From contig JAFRXL010000003.1 in the NCBI GenBank assembly GCA_017441505.1, positions 1 through 64,000 on the forward strand: DNA of 64,000 bases, written 5' to 3'. How positions within the stretch are numbered: position 1 is the stretch's first letter; every line of letters begins with the position of its first letter. Position numbers and translations under genes: made by a program. Below the pieces are notes generated by a model. It was given only the letters and a program-made list of their open reading frames with translations, was not told the origin of the DNA and did no database searches. Origin of the DNA: Ruminococcus sp. (GTDB lineage: Bacteria > Bacillota > Clostridia > Oscillospirales > Ruminococcaceae). This document shows, in pieces, positions 17,566 to 27,070 of the stretch.

Positions 17566-17595
17566 ACTAATGACTATACGCAATCAACAGTAAAT

Positions 17596-17624
17596 ATTAT
17601 ATCACGGTCATTCGGGCTTGTCAA
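17596..17624 (-). promoter_or_regulatory. promoter of tRNA-Pro
   Basis: Minus strand: consensus TTGACA (17619-17624), 17-nt spacer, consensus TATAAT (17596-17601). Confidence 0.92.
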
Positions 17625-17640
17625 GCTTTTTTCGGAAAAA

Positions 17641-19131
17641 TCATCCGTTTTTTCTTCTGTAACGCAGCTTCTGATCTTTACATACTCCGTAGCCGAGCAG
17701 TTCAGCGATTGCCAGTGCTTTCTGCTCGTCAAATGCTTTGACCTTATATTTTATATGCTTTTCGCCTTCAAACCAGAGGCTCACACTACATCTTTTACCT
17801 ATTTTCTGGAAGATAGTCTGTTCAAGTTCAACTTTGATTATCTTACTGCGGTCGACTATAAGAGTATGGAACCTGCTCCACTTACAGCATCTTACCAGTA
17901 TTTTATCATCATATATTGCTATTCCGCTCGTAAAGAAAGCAGCAACTTTAACGATAACGAACCATACAGCCGGTATTTCAAGCATAAATACGCTGAATTT
18001 TGTAAGTCCGTAAAAATCAGGAAAGAAATGCATTGTAATATAGTACATAGGGATAAGTCCGGCAGCTATCAAAGCTGGCTGCCATATATGCTGCCAAAAT
18101 CCGGTCCATTTAGGTCTGTATTCATTTTTAGCAACATCGGCTATGCCTATCGTTCCGTAAATGCTGCTCATTTTTTTTTGATTCTGAACAGGATGAAGTA
18201 CCGGCAAGCTATGTCTGCCTGCTCCATAGCCGGAACAGCTTATATGGACAGCCACTGCTCCGAATATCTTCATGATGAGATTCTGTCTGATGTCTATATA
18301 ATTTATCTGTGACGGAAAAACTGTATAAGCTCTTTTAGTGAAAACTCCGTATGATGTATACAAATATTTATCGTTACTTTTCAGCTCGAAGCGTGAGTAT
18401 CTCAGAAGATTAATAATAAACGACAGTAGCCATGCACTTAAAAAGAATACTGCGATCACTACTGCGGCATCAGGTATTTTATATATGAATTTTTCTGTAT
18501 GTTTTTCAGTTTCTTCGGTTATTGTTGTAAGGGAGCGGCTGATGATGTCCCTTGCAATATTTCCTCCCTGAAAAAAGAGAGCTGCAATATATATCGTACC
18601 AGAAAAACCGCTTGAGAAAAATATTGAGAAAAGTATTATCGATAAAGCTGTTGGTTTCGGCACTTCACCGTTTTCCGTCTTTGATCTGACATGAGGCAGT
18701 CGTTTTATTATTTCACCACAGGTCTGATCGCTTATCATCATTTTCATATCGGCTGAATCAAAAATTCCGGCACTCGTATCGCATCTTACCCTGACAGCCT
18801 TAAACGGTATCAGATAAAAAGCTCTCTCAACTGTGACTGAGCTTATACTCGAAAAAGGTATCTGCTTTGATACTTTTATGAATATACCCTCGTTATGTCT
18901 TATATAAGAATCGGTTACCGTTATATATGAGCAATACCAGCGTATATAGCCGAATACTACGATCATTCCTATTACAAGAATGTCCATCCAAGCTCCACGA
19001 AGCCAGTTGTAAAACCAATTCTTATCTGTCCACACAGCTCCGATACCTCTCAGGAGTGGGAACAGAAGAAGCCATATATTCTTAGCTGAATACCGTAATA
19101 CTTTTAAAGGATGTTCACGATAATTGGTCAT
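17641..19131 (-). CDS. YdbT-like membrane protein with bacterial PH (bPH2) domains
   Basis: A 496-residue membrane protein. Repeated units of a hydrophobic hairpin followed by a strand-rich bPH2 domain are visible: YITVTDSYIRHNEGIF then QIPFSSISSV, and later LYTSYGVFTKRAYTVFPSQIN and IYDDKILVRCCKWSRFHTLI. This matches B. subtilis YdbT, which has three such domains. The start overlaps the stop of the smaller partner by 4 nt (ATGA), the same order as ydbS-ydbT. In B. subtilis the pair belongs to the cell-envelope stress regulon and has been linked to resistance to a bacteriocin. A membrane-defence role here is inference. Confidence 0.82.
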   Translation of the reverse strand: MTNYREHPLKVLRYSAKNIWLLLFPLLRGIGAVWTDKNWFYNWLRGAWMDILVIGMIVVFGYIRWYCSYITVTDSYIRHNEGIFIKVSKQIPFSSISSVTVERAFYLIPFKAVRVRCDTSAGIFDSADMKMMISDQTCGEIIKRLPHVRSKTENGEVPKPTALSIILFSIFFSSGFSGTIYIAALFFQGGNIARDIISRSLTTITEETEKHTEKFIYKIPDAAVVIAVFFLSAWLLSFIINLLRYSRFELKSNDKYLYTSYGVFTKRAYTVFPSQINYIDIRQNLIMKIFGAVAVHISCSGYGAGRHSLPVLHPVQNQKKMSSIYGTIGIADVAKNEYRPKWTGFWQHIWQPALIAAGLIPMYYITMHFFPDFYGLTKFSVFMLEIPAVWFVIVKVAAFFTSGIAIYDDKILVRCCKWSRFHTLIVDRSKIIKVELEQTIFQKIGKRCSVSLWFEGEKHIKYKVKAFDEQKALAIAELLGYGVCKDQKLRYRRKNG

Positions 19132-19580
19132 AGCTCACCTCCGCTAAGGCTGCCCGTAAGAACAAGTATCTCCTCTGCGTCTTTGATATTCAGAAACATC
19201 AGACTGAGATGACCTCCGAATACAAATAATGAAATGAAATTCAATCCGGTCTTGTCTGAAAAAGGCGTTCTTATGAATGTGTGGTACTGTATGGATGTGA
19301 ACTTCACAGATCGGTCGAATCTTATAAAAACTCCGCTTGACCTTGCAATCTCAGAATCTGTTACCGTGTACTCTATGGATGATATAAACAGCGGAAGATA
19401 TATGAACATCGCTATAAATGCTAAAGAAACAAGAGTAATACTTGCTATTAAAACTACTTTTTTTGCAGGAATATATAAATTTAACGCCAGTACCAATACT
19501 GCTGTTATTACTGTTATTACGATCTGCAATATTGGCAGGCATTTTTTATCTGGATAAAAATGTCTCATATTACACCTCAC
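19128..19580 (-). CDS. YdbS-like PH-domain membrane protein
   Basis: A 150-residue protein with two membrane helices (about 15-62) followed by one bPH2 domain (EYTVTDSEIARSSGVFIRFD, then VKFTSIQYHTF). It is the first gene of the ydbS-ydbT-like pair. Starts at residue 1 (19580) or Met5 (19568) are both possible; GTGAGGTG just upstream on the minus strand supports the first. Its promoter region is shared with the divergent symporter gene. Confidence 0.8.
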   Translation of the reverse strand: MRCNMRHFYPDKKCLPILQIVITVITAVLVLALNLYIPAKKVVLIASITLVSLAFIAMFIYLPLFISSIEYTVTDSEIARSSGVFIRFDRSVKFTSIQYHTFIRTPFSDKTGLNFISLFVFGGHLSLMFLNIKDAEEILVLTGSLSGGEL

Positions 19581-19597
19581 AATTCCGGTATATTTCT

Positions 19598-19626
19598 ATT
19601 ATACCACAAATATCCTGTACTGTACA
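19598..19626 (-). promoter_or_regulatory. probable promoter of the YdbS/YdbT pair
   Basis: Minus strand: TATAAT (19598-19603) with TGTACA 17 nt upstream (19621-19626), four of six to consensus at -35. Confidence 0.5.
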
Positions 19627-19658
19627 CCATCATTATACTTAAATTTACGGAGGTTTTT

Positions 19659-20897
19659 ATGTACAAAATTCTTCAATCTATCAATTCGTTTGTGTGGGGA
19701 AACGGTTTGATATTTATTCTTCTTTGCACAGGGTTAATATTTACATTTAAACTAAAGGGTATACAGTTTCGCTTTATTTCGGTATTGATAAAAAGCTCCA
19801 AAAAACGTGAGCATAAGTCAAATGGACTTTCTCAGCTAAAAACTGCCTGTTTATCTCTTGGTGCAGCTATGGGTACCGGAAATATAGTCGGTGTAGCATC
19901 AGCTATTTCTATCGGCGGAGCAGGTGCAGTTTTCTGGATGTGGGTCTCTGCTCTGCTTGGAATGGCTCTTGTCTACGCTGAAAATGTACTTTCAGTTGTT
20001 TACAGTACAGATGATGCAAAAGGTCCTATGGCTTATCTTAAATACGGTGTCGGGTCAGATATTACAGCAGTATTCTTTGCTGTAATGTGCTTAGGAGCTT
20101 CAATTGGTATGGGTGGTATGGTACAGGTTAACTCTTTTTTTGACTCAATAGAAAAAATATGTCCGGTGAACAGATATTATTCTGCATTTATTGTATTCTG
20201 TGTGATATGCTTTATTACTAAAGGCGGTGCAAAACGAATAGGAAACGCAGCACAGGGACTTCTTCCTTTAGCTTCTGTACTTTATATTTTATCATGTTTT
20301 GTAATCATTTTTTGTTCAAGAGAAAAATTACCAACGGTCTTTCAGAGTATATTTCTCGAAGCCTTTGATTTCAGAGCCGTGACAGGAGGTGCTGCCGGTA
20401 CTGCATTGTCTATCGGTATAAGACGTGGCATTTTTTCAAATGAAGCCGGTCTCGGGAGCTCCCCTATCCTGCATAGTACAGCAGAAAGCAGATCTCCCGA
20501 ATTACAGGGGGCTTGTGCGATGACAGAAGTATTTATCGATACGATAATATGCTGTACTCTGACGGCTGTAACGATTCTTTGTTCTGCACCTGACTATAAA
20601 ATAGATACCGCATTACATACTCTGCTCGGAGATAAAACGGCTGTGTTTCTTGCATTTGAAATGTCTGTTTTTGCTCTTTGCACCGTTATAGGGTGGTACT
20701 ACTGCGGTGAGACTGCTTTTAAATTTATTTCAAAAAAACAAAAATGCAGCAGCTTTTTTATCATATACTCAGCAATAATCTCCTTTGGTGCTGTTCTTAG
20801 CTTTGACACGGTATGGGTTATCTCAGACATTTTTAACGGACTTATGATAATTCCGAATGTATTCGCATTGATTTTTTTGTCAAAAGATGTAAAATAG
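19659..20897 (+). CDS. AGCS-family amino acid:cation symporter
   Basis: A 412-residue polytopic protein with about 10-11 hydrophobic segments. Family signatures are GAAMGTGNIVGVASAISIGG (about 73-92), the following GAVFWMWVSALLGMALVYAE and SNEAGLGSSPILHSTAE. This family (AlsT/DagA) imports alanine or glycine with sodium or protons. It is somewhat shorter than the usual 440-480 residues. The ATG at 19659 is chosen because CGGAGGT lies 6 nt upstream and the family N-terminus begins there; the longer frame would run into the divergent promoter region. No terminator was recognised after it. Confidence 0.9.
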   Translation: MYKILQSINSFVWGNGLIFILLCTGLIFTFKLKGIQFRFISVLIKSSKKREHKSNGLSQLKTACLSLGAAMGTGNIVGVASAISIGGAGAVFWMWVSALLGMALVYAENVLSVVYSTDDAKGPMAYLKYGVGSDITAVFFAVMCLGASIGMGGMVQVNSFFDSIEKICPVNRYYSAFIVFCVICFITKGGAKRIGNAAQGLLPLASVLYILSCFVIIFCSREKLPTVFQSIFLEAFDFRAVTGGAAGTALSIGIRRGIFSNEAGLGSSPILHSTAESRSPELQGACAMTEVFIDTIICCTLTAVTILCSAPDYKIDTALHTLLGDKTAVFLAFEMSVFALCTVIGWYYCGETAFKFISKKQKCSSFFIIYSAIISFGAVLSFDTVWVISDIFNGLMIIPNVFALIFLSKDVK

Positions 20898-21042
20898 GTA
20901 TAAATCAAATTTTTATGTCAATAAATAGAATAATAGACTTGCGGTATTGCCTTGAAATAAAAACAATTTTAGAGTAGTTACTTCAACTTGAGAATTATTT
21001 TTATTGATTATGCATAATGTTGAATGTTACACGTTTTTTCTA
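20898..21042. other. AT-rich intergenic stretch before the rnj promoter
   Basis: 145 nt with no credible ORF, hairpin or promoter that I can support. It simply separates the symporter gene from the rnj promoter. Confidence 0.6.
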
Positions 21043-21071
21043 TTGACATTGTACTGGAATTTCGTTATAAT
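21043..21071 (+). promoter_or_regulatory. promoter of the rnj-gdpP-rplI-dnaB-tilS-ftsH cluster
   Basis: Consensus TTGACA (21043-21048), 17-nt spacer, consensus TATAAT (21066-21071). No other clear promoter was seen before ftsH. Confidence 0.92.
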
Positions 21072-21077
21072 ATTATT

Positions 21078-21417
21078 GTATATAATTATGTGCAGACGCT
21101 CCTCTCGAACCGTTTGCTGTCTTTATTTTCTGACTTTATTGGCATAGATTGTGCCTTTAAGATATAATCGGGGACTCCCCCATACATTACCGGTCCAGTA
21201 CTTTTTACATCTTCATTTCGTTTTTATTAAAACACGACGGCACTGATACTTTGGCTATCAGGTACGTTTGCCGTCTGCTTTGTTCTGTTCTGAGATGTAT
21301 ATTTCTTTTACTTATGTAATTAATTTTTTTACTGACCGGATCCACAAGTTTATTCATCCGGAATATTGCATCCGTATTTTATGCTCTATTCCTTGCAATT
21401 GAAAGTGAGGTCACATA
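21078..21417 (+). promoter_or_regulatory. long structured 5' leader of RNase J mRNA
   Basis: About 340 nt lie between the promoter and the GTG of rnj. Visible structure includes a small GGGG/CCCC hairpin (21170-21180). A compound hairpin at 21236-21275 has GACGGCA/TGCCGTC enclosing CTGATA/TATCAG, with a 7-nt bulge on the 3' side. A further stem is CCGGAT/ATCCGG (21336-21361), and another ATCCG at 21370-21374 could compete for the same strand. It matches no riboswitch I know and has no T-box consensus. By analogy with RNase E leaders it may be a site of autoregulation (inference). Confidence 0.55.
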
Positions 21418-23247
21418 GTGAACGAAAAAGAAAAAACTAAAACAACCCGCAGATCATCTTCATCTTCATCTGCTCCGGCTGCAAAGCGTTATTACAAGAA
21501 GAAAACTGCGACAGCTGCTCAGGAGACAGCTTCTAAGACTGCTGCTCCGGCTGCAAAAACAAGAACAAGAAAGCCAAGGGAGGTAAAGCGTACTCCGGTA
21601 CGTATCATACCTCTCGGAGGTCTGAACGAGATAGGAAAGAATATGACAGTCTTTGAATGTGCTAATGATATGTTCATTCTTGACTGCGGTCTCGCATTTC
21701 CTGATGCTGATATGCCCGGTGTCGACATCGTTATACCTGATTTTACTTACGTTGAACGCAATCGTGATAAGATCAGAGGTGTTGTTATCACTCACGGTCA
21801 CGAGGATCATATAGGCGGACTTGCCTATTTTCTTAAAAAGATAAATGTCCCTGTATACGCTACAAGACTTACTATAGGTCTTATTGAAGGAAAACTCCGT
21901 GAACAGGGATTGTATGGCAAAGTAACTCTCAATGTTGTAGAGCCTAAAAAGACTGTAAAAATGGGCTGTATGGCTGTCGAATTTATTAAGGTCAACCACT
22001 CTATACCGGATTCAGTTGGTATGGCTATACACACTCCTGCCGGTATCATCGTACACACCGGCGACTTCAAAGTCGACTACTCCCCTATTGACGGCGAAAT
22101 AATTGACCTTGCAAGATTTGGTGAGCTTGGCAGCAGAGGCGTTCTCGCTCTCATGGCTGACTCTACTAACGCTGAGCGTCCTGGATATACTCACTCTGAA
22201 CGCACAGTTGGCGAGTCCTTTGATAAGCTCTTCAAGAAGGGCGAGGGAAAACGTATCATAATCGCTACTTTCTCGTCTAACATCCACCGTGTACAGCAGA
22301 TCATTAACTGTGCAGTCCGCTATGACCGTAAAGTCGCTGTGTTCGGACGAAGCATGGTAAATGTTATAAATACTGCTATTGAACTTGGATACCTGAAAGC
22401 TCCGGACGGTCTTATCATCGATATTGAGACTATGAATCGCTACGACAGCGAAAGAATAGTTCTTATCACTACCGGAAGTCAGGGCGAACCAATGTCCGCT
22501 CTTACCAGAATGGCTATGAATGACCATAAAAAAGTCAACATAACTCCTATGGACTTCATTATAATCTCAGCTACACCGATACCAGGCAACGAAAAGTTCG
22601 TTACCCGTGTTGTAAATGAACTTATGAAATCCGGTGCAGAGGTCGTATACGAGGCTATGTACGAAGTTCACGTTTCAGGTCACGCCTGTCAGGAAGAACT
22701 GAAACTCATGCTCGCACTCACAAAGCCTAAGTTCTTCATTCCTGTTCACGGTGAGTATAAGCATCTCAAGAAACACGCAGGTCTTGCTCTGCAAATGGGT
22801 ATACCTGAAAGCAATGTCATTATCGCTGAGATAGGCAATGTCATTGAAACTGACGGAGCTAAAATGAGCGTAGTTTCTCAGGTGCCTGCCGGCAGGATCC
22901 TTGTTGACGGTCTCGGTGTCGGCGATGTTGGCTCTATAGTCCTCAGAGACAGAAAGCATCTTGCTCAGGACGGACTTATTATAATAGTCATAGGAATAGA
23001 AAAAAGCTCCAACGAGATAGTTGCCGGTCCGGACATTATCTCAAGAGGATTTGTATATGTCAGAGAGTCAGAAGAGCTCATAGTCGAGGCAAAACTCATT
23101 CTCGCAAGCACTCTTAACGCTTGCTCAGCCGCTGAACTGCGAGAGTGGAACACTCTTAAAGGCAAAATGCGTGATGCTCTTTCTGATTACATTTACCAGA
23201 AAACAAAGAGAAGTCCTATGATACTTCCTATAATTATGGAGACTTGA
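21418..23247 (+). CDS. rnjA: ribonuclease J
   Basis: A metallo-beta-lactamase/beta-CASP ribonuclease of 609 residues that acts as an endonuclease and a 5'-to-3' exonuclease in mRNA decay and rRNA maturation. The zinc site HGHEDH is at 126-131. HTGDFKVD, MADSTNAERPG and the C-terminal PVHGEYKHL block follow. Residues 1-60 form a Ser/Ala/Thr/Lys-rich, probably disordered basic extension absent from B. subtilis RNase J1. The GTG start is preceded by GTGAGG. It is the first gene of a six-gene cluster behind a long leader. Confidence 0.95.
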   Translation: MNEKEKTKTTRRSSSSSSAPAAKRYYKKKTATAAQETASKTAAPAAKTRTRKPREVKRTPVRIIPLGGLNEIGKNMTVFECANDMFILDCGLAFPDADMPGVDIVIPDFTYVERNRDKIRGVVITHGHEDHIGGLAYFLKKINVPVYATRLTIGLIEGKLREQGLYGKVTLNVVEPKKTVKMGCMAVEFIKVNHSIPDSVGMAIHTPAGIIVHTGDFKVDYSPIDGEIIDLARFGELGSRGVLALMADSTNAERPGYTHSERTVGESFDKLFKKGEGKRIIIATFSSNIHRVQQIINCAVRYDRKVAVFGRSMVNVINTAIELGYLKAPDGLIIDIETMNRYDSERIVLITTGSQGEPMSALTRMAMNDHKKVNITPMDFIIISATPIPGNEKFVTRVVNELMKSGAEVVYEAMYEVHVSGHACQEELKLMLALTKPKFFIPVHGEYKHLKKHAGLALQMGIPESNVIIAEIGNVIETDGAKMSVVSQVPAGRILVDGLGVGDVGSIVLRDRKHLAQDGLIIIVIGIEKSSNEIVAGPDIISRGFVYVRESEELIVEAKLILASTLNACSAAELREWNTLKGKMRDALSDYIYQKTKRSPMILPIIMET

Positions 23248-23269
23248 TCGTCCGAAAGGAGTCAGGAAA

Positions 23270-25240
23270 GTGAAAAATAAATTTCCGGCAGCACTCTTTG
23301 TTCTCCAGCTTTTGCTGCTGACCGATGTATCTGTGTCTGCTTTGATACTTCACAGCTATAATGGCAGGATAGGTCTGTTCTGCCTGATCTCTGCATTTAT
23401 GCTTATGGCTGCGTGTATTTGTCTTTACCTTATCTATACCAGGAATTCATTCAGACATATCTCGAAAATGAATTCACATCTCGAAAATACTGCTGCTGAA
23501 TATATGAACTCACTGCCGGCTCCTATCGCTGTTATTGATGAAAACCGACAGTTTGTCTGGTATAATCAGATATTCTCGGAAAAAATAAGCCTTGGACAGG
23601 ATGTCTACGGCATGGATCTGGAGGGGTTCGTCAAGATAGATGTTTCCTCTCTGCGTGCAAATGGATGTGCGATATGTCCTGTAAACGGGAGCATATACAA
23701 GGTCAAGGCTGAAAAATTTGATAAACACGATATATCTTTTACTGTGCTGTATTTTCACGATCAGACTGAGTACTACAACTTAAAAAGATACTCTGATGAT
23801 TCACATCAGAACGTTGTCATCATTACGATCGATAACTACGATGAGATCATGCAGAACGCTAAGGAAAGTGAAAAGTCACAGACTTCCCTTGAAACCGAAA
23901 AGATCATCGAAAACTTTACTAAAGCTACTAAAAGCTTCGTAAAGAAAACTTCTTCAAATACTTTCTATGCTATAATTGAAAATAAATTTTTGCAGAAGGT
24001 TATCGATGAGAAATTCAGGATACTTGACTCTGCAAGAAGTATCAAAATATCAGGTAAATATCCCCTCACATTCTCGATCGGTGTCGGACTTGGTGCAGAC
24101 GATCTTGCTGAAAGTGAAAAAATCGCACGTCAGTGTATTGATATGGCTCTCGGACGTGGCGGAGATCAGGCTGTCGTAAAAACTGATAACGGCTACCGTT
24201 TCTTCGGCGGAGTGTCTAAGGGCGTTGAAAAACGCTCCCATGCTAAAACAAGGGTTATTTCCAATGCACTTCAGGATCTTATAATAAACTCTGACAGAGT
24301 ATTCATAATGGGTCACAGATTCGGCGACCTCGATTCTGTCGGTGCTTCATGCGGAATTGCCGGTGCAATAAATCTTCTCGGCAAGGAAGCTTATATTGTT
24401 GTTGACAGAACGAAAAATCTTGCATCCAATCTTATCGATGTTGTTGAAGAACAAACTGAAAACAAATTGTTCATCACTCCTGCCGATGCGGAGGAAAATG
24501 TAAGTGAAAATGATCTTCTGATAATAGTTGATACTCATAACAAAGACTTCCTTGAGAGCAAAAAACTCTATGAATCGGCAAAATCTGTCGTTGTTATCGA
24601 TCATCACAGAAAGACAGTCAATTTCATCGACAATGCTGTTATTTTCCACCATGAGCCTTACGCATCATCTGCGTCTGAAATGGTCACAGAGGTCATACAG
24701 TACTTCCGCTATGACTCCGAGGAAAGACTCCAAAGCATATATGCGGAAGCTCTGCTTTCAGGTATAATGCTCGATACTAAAAACTTCATCATGAGAACTG
24801 GTGTGCGTACATTCGAGGCTGCGGCGTATCTGAAAAAACTCGGTGCTGATACTGTCGCTGTAAAGCTGTTGTTCTCAAACTCTTTTGAGTCATACAAAAG
24901 AAAGACAAACATCGTCAGCTCGGCAAATGTTCACAGCCGTTGTGCGATAGCTTTTACAGAAGAGCAGTCGGCTGACATAAGAATTGTTGCTCCGCAGGCT
25001 GCTGACGAACTATTGAATATAACTGATGTCGATGCTTCATTCGTACTTTATCGGACCGGAGATACTATAAATATCTCTGCACGTTCCCTTGGTGCAATGA
25101 ATGTTCAGGTCGTTATGGAACAGCTCGGCGGCGGCGGTCACCAGACTATGGCTGCTACTCAGCTTGAAAGTATTTCAATTAGCGACGCTATAGATTCGCT
25201 TATCTCTATAATCGATAATTATAATAATGATATTACATAA
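23270..25240 (+). CDS. gdpP: GdpP-type cyclic-di-AMP phosphodiesterase
   Basis: A 656-residue membrane-anchored DHH phosphodiesterase that hydrolyses c-di-AMP. Layout: two membrane helices (about 5-60), a PAS-like domain (about 70-165), a degenerate GGDEF domain (about 175-300), then DHH-DHHA1. DHH motifs are GHRFGDLDSVG, VDTHN and VVIDHH; the DHHA1 end has GGGGHQTMAA. The GTG start follows GAAAGGAGTCAGGAA. It sits directly before rplI and dnaB, as in many Firmicutes. It likely controls c-di-AMP, which governs potassium and envelope homeostasis. Confidence 0.95.
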   Translation: MKNKFPAALFVLQLLLLTDVSVSALILHSYNGRIGLFCLISAFMLMAACICLYLIYTRNSFRHISKMNSHLENTAAEYMNSLPAPIAVIDENRQFVWYNQIFSEKISLGQDVYGMDLEGFVKIDVSSLRANGCAICPVNGSIYKVKAEKFDKHDISFTVLYFHDQTEYYNLKRYSDDSHQNVVIITIDNYDEIMQNAKESEKSQTSLETEKIIENFTKATKSFVKKTSSNTFYAIIENKFLQKVIDEKFRILDSARSIKISGKYPLTFSIGVGLGADDLAESEKIARQCIDMALGRGGDQAVVKTDNGYRFFGGVSKGVEKRSHAKTRVISNALQDLIINSDRVFIMGHRFGDLDSVGASCGIAGAINLLGKEAYIVVDRTKNLASNLIDVVEEQTENKLFITPADAEENVSENDLLIIVDTHNKDFLESKKLYESAKSVVVIDHHRKTVNFIDNAVIFHHEPYASSASEMVTEVIQYFRYDSEERLQSIYAEALLSGIMLDTKNFIMRTGVRTFEAAAYLKKLGADTVAVKLLFSNSFESYKRKTNIVSSANVHSRCAIAFTEEQSADIRIVAPQAADELLNITDVDASFVLYRTGDTINISARSLGAMNVQVVMEQLGGGGHQTMAATQLESISISDAIDSLISIIDNYNNDIT

Positions 25241-25258
25241 TAGAAAGGTTGTTTTAAT

Positions 25259-25705
25259 ATGAAAATTATTTTCTTACAGGACGTTAAAGGTTCCGGAAAA
25301 AAAGGCGAGATAAAAAATGTTGCTGACGGATATGCAAGAAATATGCTCCTTCCTAAGGGATTGGCTGTAGAAGCTACTCCGGAGAACATGACAAAGCTCC
25401 AGGGTCAGCAGTCATCTGCTCAGCACAAGATAGACCTTGAGATACAGGCTGCAAAGGAAGCTGCTGCTAAAGTTAAAGGCAAGAAGGTGAATATCACCGC
25501 AAAAGCAGGTTCTAACGGAAAACTCTTCGGCTCTGTTACTGCTGCTAACGTTGCAGAAGCTCTTGACAAGCAGTTTGGTGTTAAGCTCGACAAGAAGAAG
25601 ATCACCCTCAGCACTGATATAAAGAACTTCGGCTCTTATACTGCGACCCTTAAATTCTATAACGGCGTATCCGAAACAGTTGACGTTGAGGTCAGCGAAG
25701 GTTGA
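25259..25705 (+). CDS. rplI: 50S ribosomal protein L9
   Basis: The 148 residues are standard. The L9 signature is [20 protein letters not shown] near the N-terminus, followed by a long helix connecting to the C-terminal RNA-binding domain ([16 protein letters not shown]). AGAAAGG precedes the ATG. Its stop overlaps a possible TTG start of dnaB. Confidence 0.97.
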   Translation: MKIIFLQDVKGSGKKGEIKNVADGYARNMLLPKGLAVEATPENMTKLQGQQSSAQHKIDLEIQAAKEAAAKVKGKKVNITAKAGSNGKLFGSVTAANVAEALDKQFGVKLDKKKITLSTDIKNFGSYTATLKFYNGVSETVDVEVSEG

Positions 25706-25713
25706 TCGGTACT

Positions 25714-27069
25714 ATGGACAATAATGAACTCTTACTCTCCGCCCGAGAGCTGCCACACAGCATCGAGGCGGAGCAGTCCGTTTTAGGTGCTATAATCTCT
25801 CAGCCTTCTGTTTTAGCTGAGGTCATCGAGCTCATAAAACCTGAGTATTTCTACAGTGAACAGCACAAGGCTATTTACTCGATAATACTTCGTATGGACT
25901 CATCCGGTCAGGCTGTCGACGTTGTGACGCTCCTCAATGAAGCTGAAAAAGCTCATATATTTGACAGTCCGGCAGAGGGAAGAAAATATCTCGCTGAAAT
26001 AGGAAATATGCTCCCCTCGACCTCAAATATAGCAAGTTACTGCAAGATCGTCGCTGATAAATACTTCATTAGAAGCCTCAGCTACACTGCAAGAACTATT
26101 CTGGAGGAAATTCAAGCCGGTGAGCACGATGCACAGCTTCTGCTCGATGCTGCTGAACAGAAAATTTATGACATCCGTCAGGGACGTGATGTGCGTGGAC
26201 TTGTTCCGCTCGCTGATGCTATTACCGAAGCCTATGACAGACTTGGTAAAATTTCAGGTCCGGATAAGGATAAATATGTCGGAGCTCGCACCGGATTTAC
26301 GCTCCTTGACAGCATTACTTCAGGTCTTAATAAGTCCGACCTGATAATAATAGCTGCTCGTCCTGGTATGGGTAAGACCTCCTTTGCTATGAATATAGCC
26401 ACTAATGTCGCAAGACGTTCGGAAAAGGAAGTCGTGACGTTCAACCTCGAAATGTCAAAGGAACAGCTTGCTACACGTATACTTTCTACAGAAGCTCTGG
26501 TTGAGTCACACAACCTCAGAAACGGCAGAATATCCGGCGACGATTGGGTAAAATTGGCTGTAAGTGCAGGCTATCTCAGCACTCTCCCACTCTATATCGA
26601 TGATACCGCAAGTATGACCGTTCAGCAGATGAAGGCAAAGCTCAGACGTACAAAAAATCTCGGTCTTGTCATCATCGACTACCTCCAGCTCATGGAATCA
26701 ACTTCAAAATCCGATAACAGAGTTGTTGTGATTTCCGAGATAACACGTCAGCTCAAAGTTATGGCTAAAGAGCTGAATGTACCGGTTATACTTCTTTCAC
26801 AGCTTTCCCGTGCGGTCGAGAGCCGTACAGATAAGCGTCCTATGCTTTCAGACCTTCGTGAATCGGGTTCTATCGAGCAGGATGCTGATATAGTTCTTTT
26901 CCTATACCGTGAGGCTTATTATAATAAAGAAAGTCCAAAACAGAATATTTCTGAGTGTATAGTCGCTAAAAACAGACACGGTGAGACCGGTACTGTCGAG
27001 CTTATCTGGGACGGTCAGTTCACAAGATTCTCTAACCCTGACTATACTACACCGCCTGAGGAACAGTGA
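25714..27069 (+). CDS. dnaB: replicative DNA helicase DnaB
   Basis: The 451-residue hexameric helicase of the replication fork (DnaC in B. subtilis naming). The N-terminal domain (about 1-150) begins with LPHSIEAEQSVLGAI. The RecA-like domain has Walker A ARPGMGKT, Walker B LVIIDYLQLM and SDLRESGSIEQDADIV. The frame is open from a TTG at 25702, but the ATG at 25714 is chosen because it gives the usual N-terminus. The gene directly follows rplI in the same transcript. Confidence 0.96.
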   Translation: MDNNELLLSARELPHSIEAEQSVLGAIISQPSVLAEVIELIKPEYFYSEQHKAIYSIILRMDSSGQAVDVVTLLNEAEKAHIFDSPAEGRKYLAEIGNMLPSTSNIASYCKIVADKYFIRSLSYTARTILEEIQAGEHDAQLLLDAAEQKIYDIRQGRDVRGLVPLADAITEAYDRLGKISGPDKDKYVGARTGFTLLDSITSGLNKSDLIIIAARPGMGKTSFAMNIATNVARRSEKEVVTFNLEMSKEQLATRILSTEALVESHNLRNGRISGDDWVKLAVSAGYLSTLPLYIDDTASMTVQQMKAKLRRTKNLGLVIIDYLQLMESTSKSDNRVVVISEITRQLKVMAKELNVPVILLSQLSRAVESRTDKRPMLSDLRESGSIEQDADIVLFLYREAYYNKESPKQNISECIVAKNRHGETGTVELIWDGQFTRFSNPDYTTPPEEQ

Positions 27070-27070
27070 T

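Noticed and set aside
21088-21147. 19-codon ORF at the start of the rnj leader
   Set aside because: No Shine-Dalgarno, only about 10 nt after the predicted start, and unusual Arg/Cys-rich content. Kept only as a possible leader peptide, not annotated.
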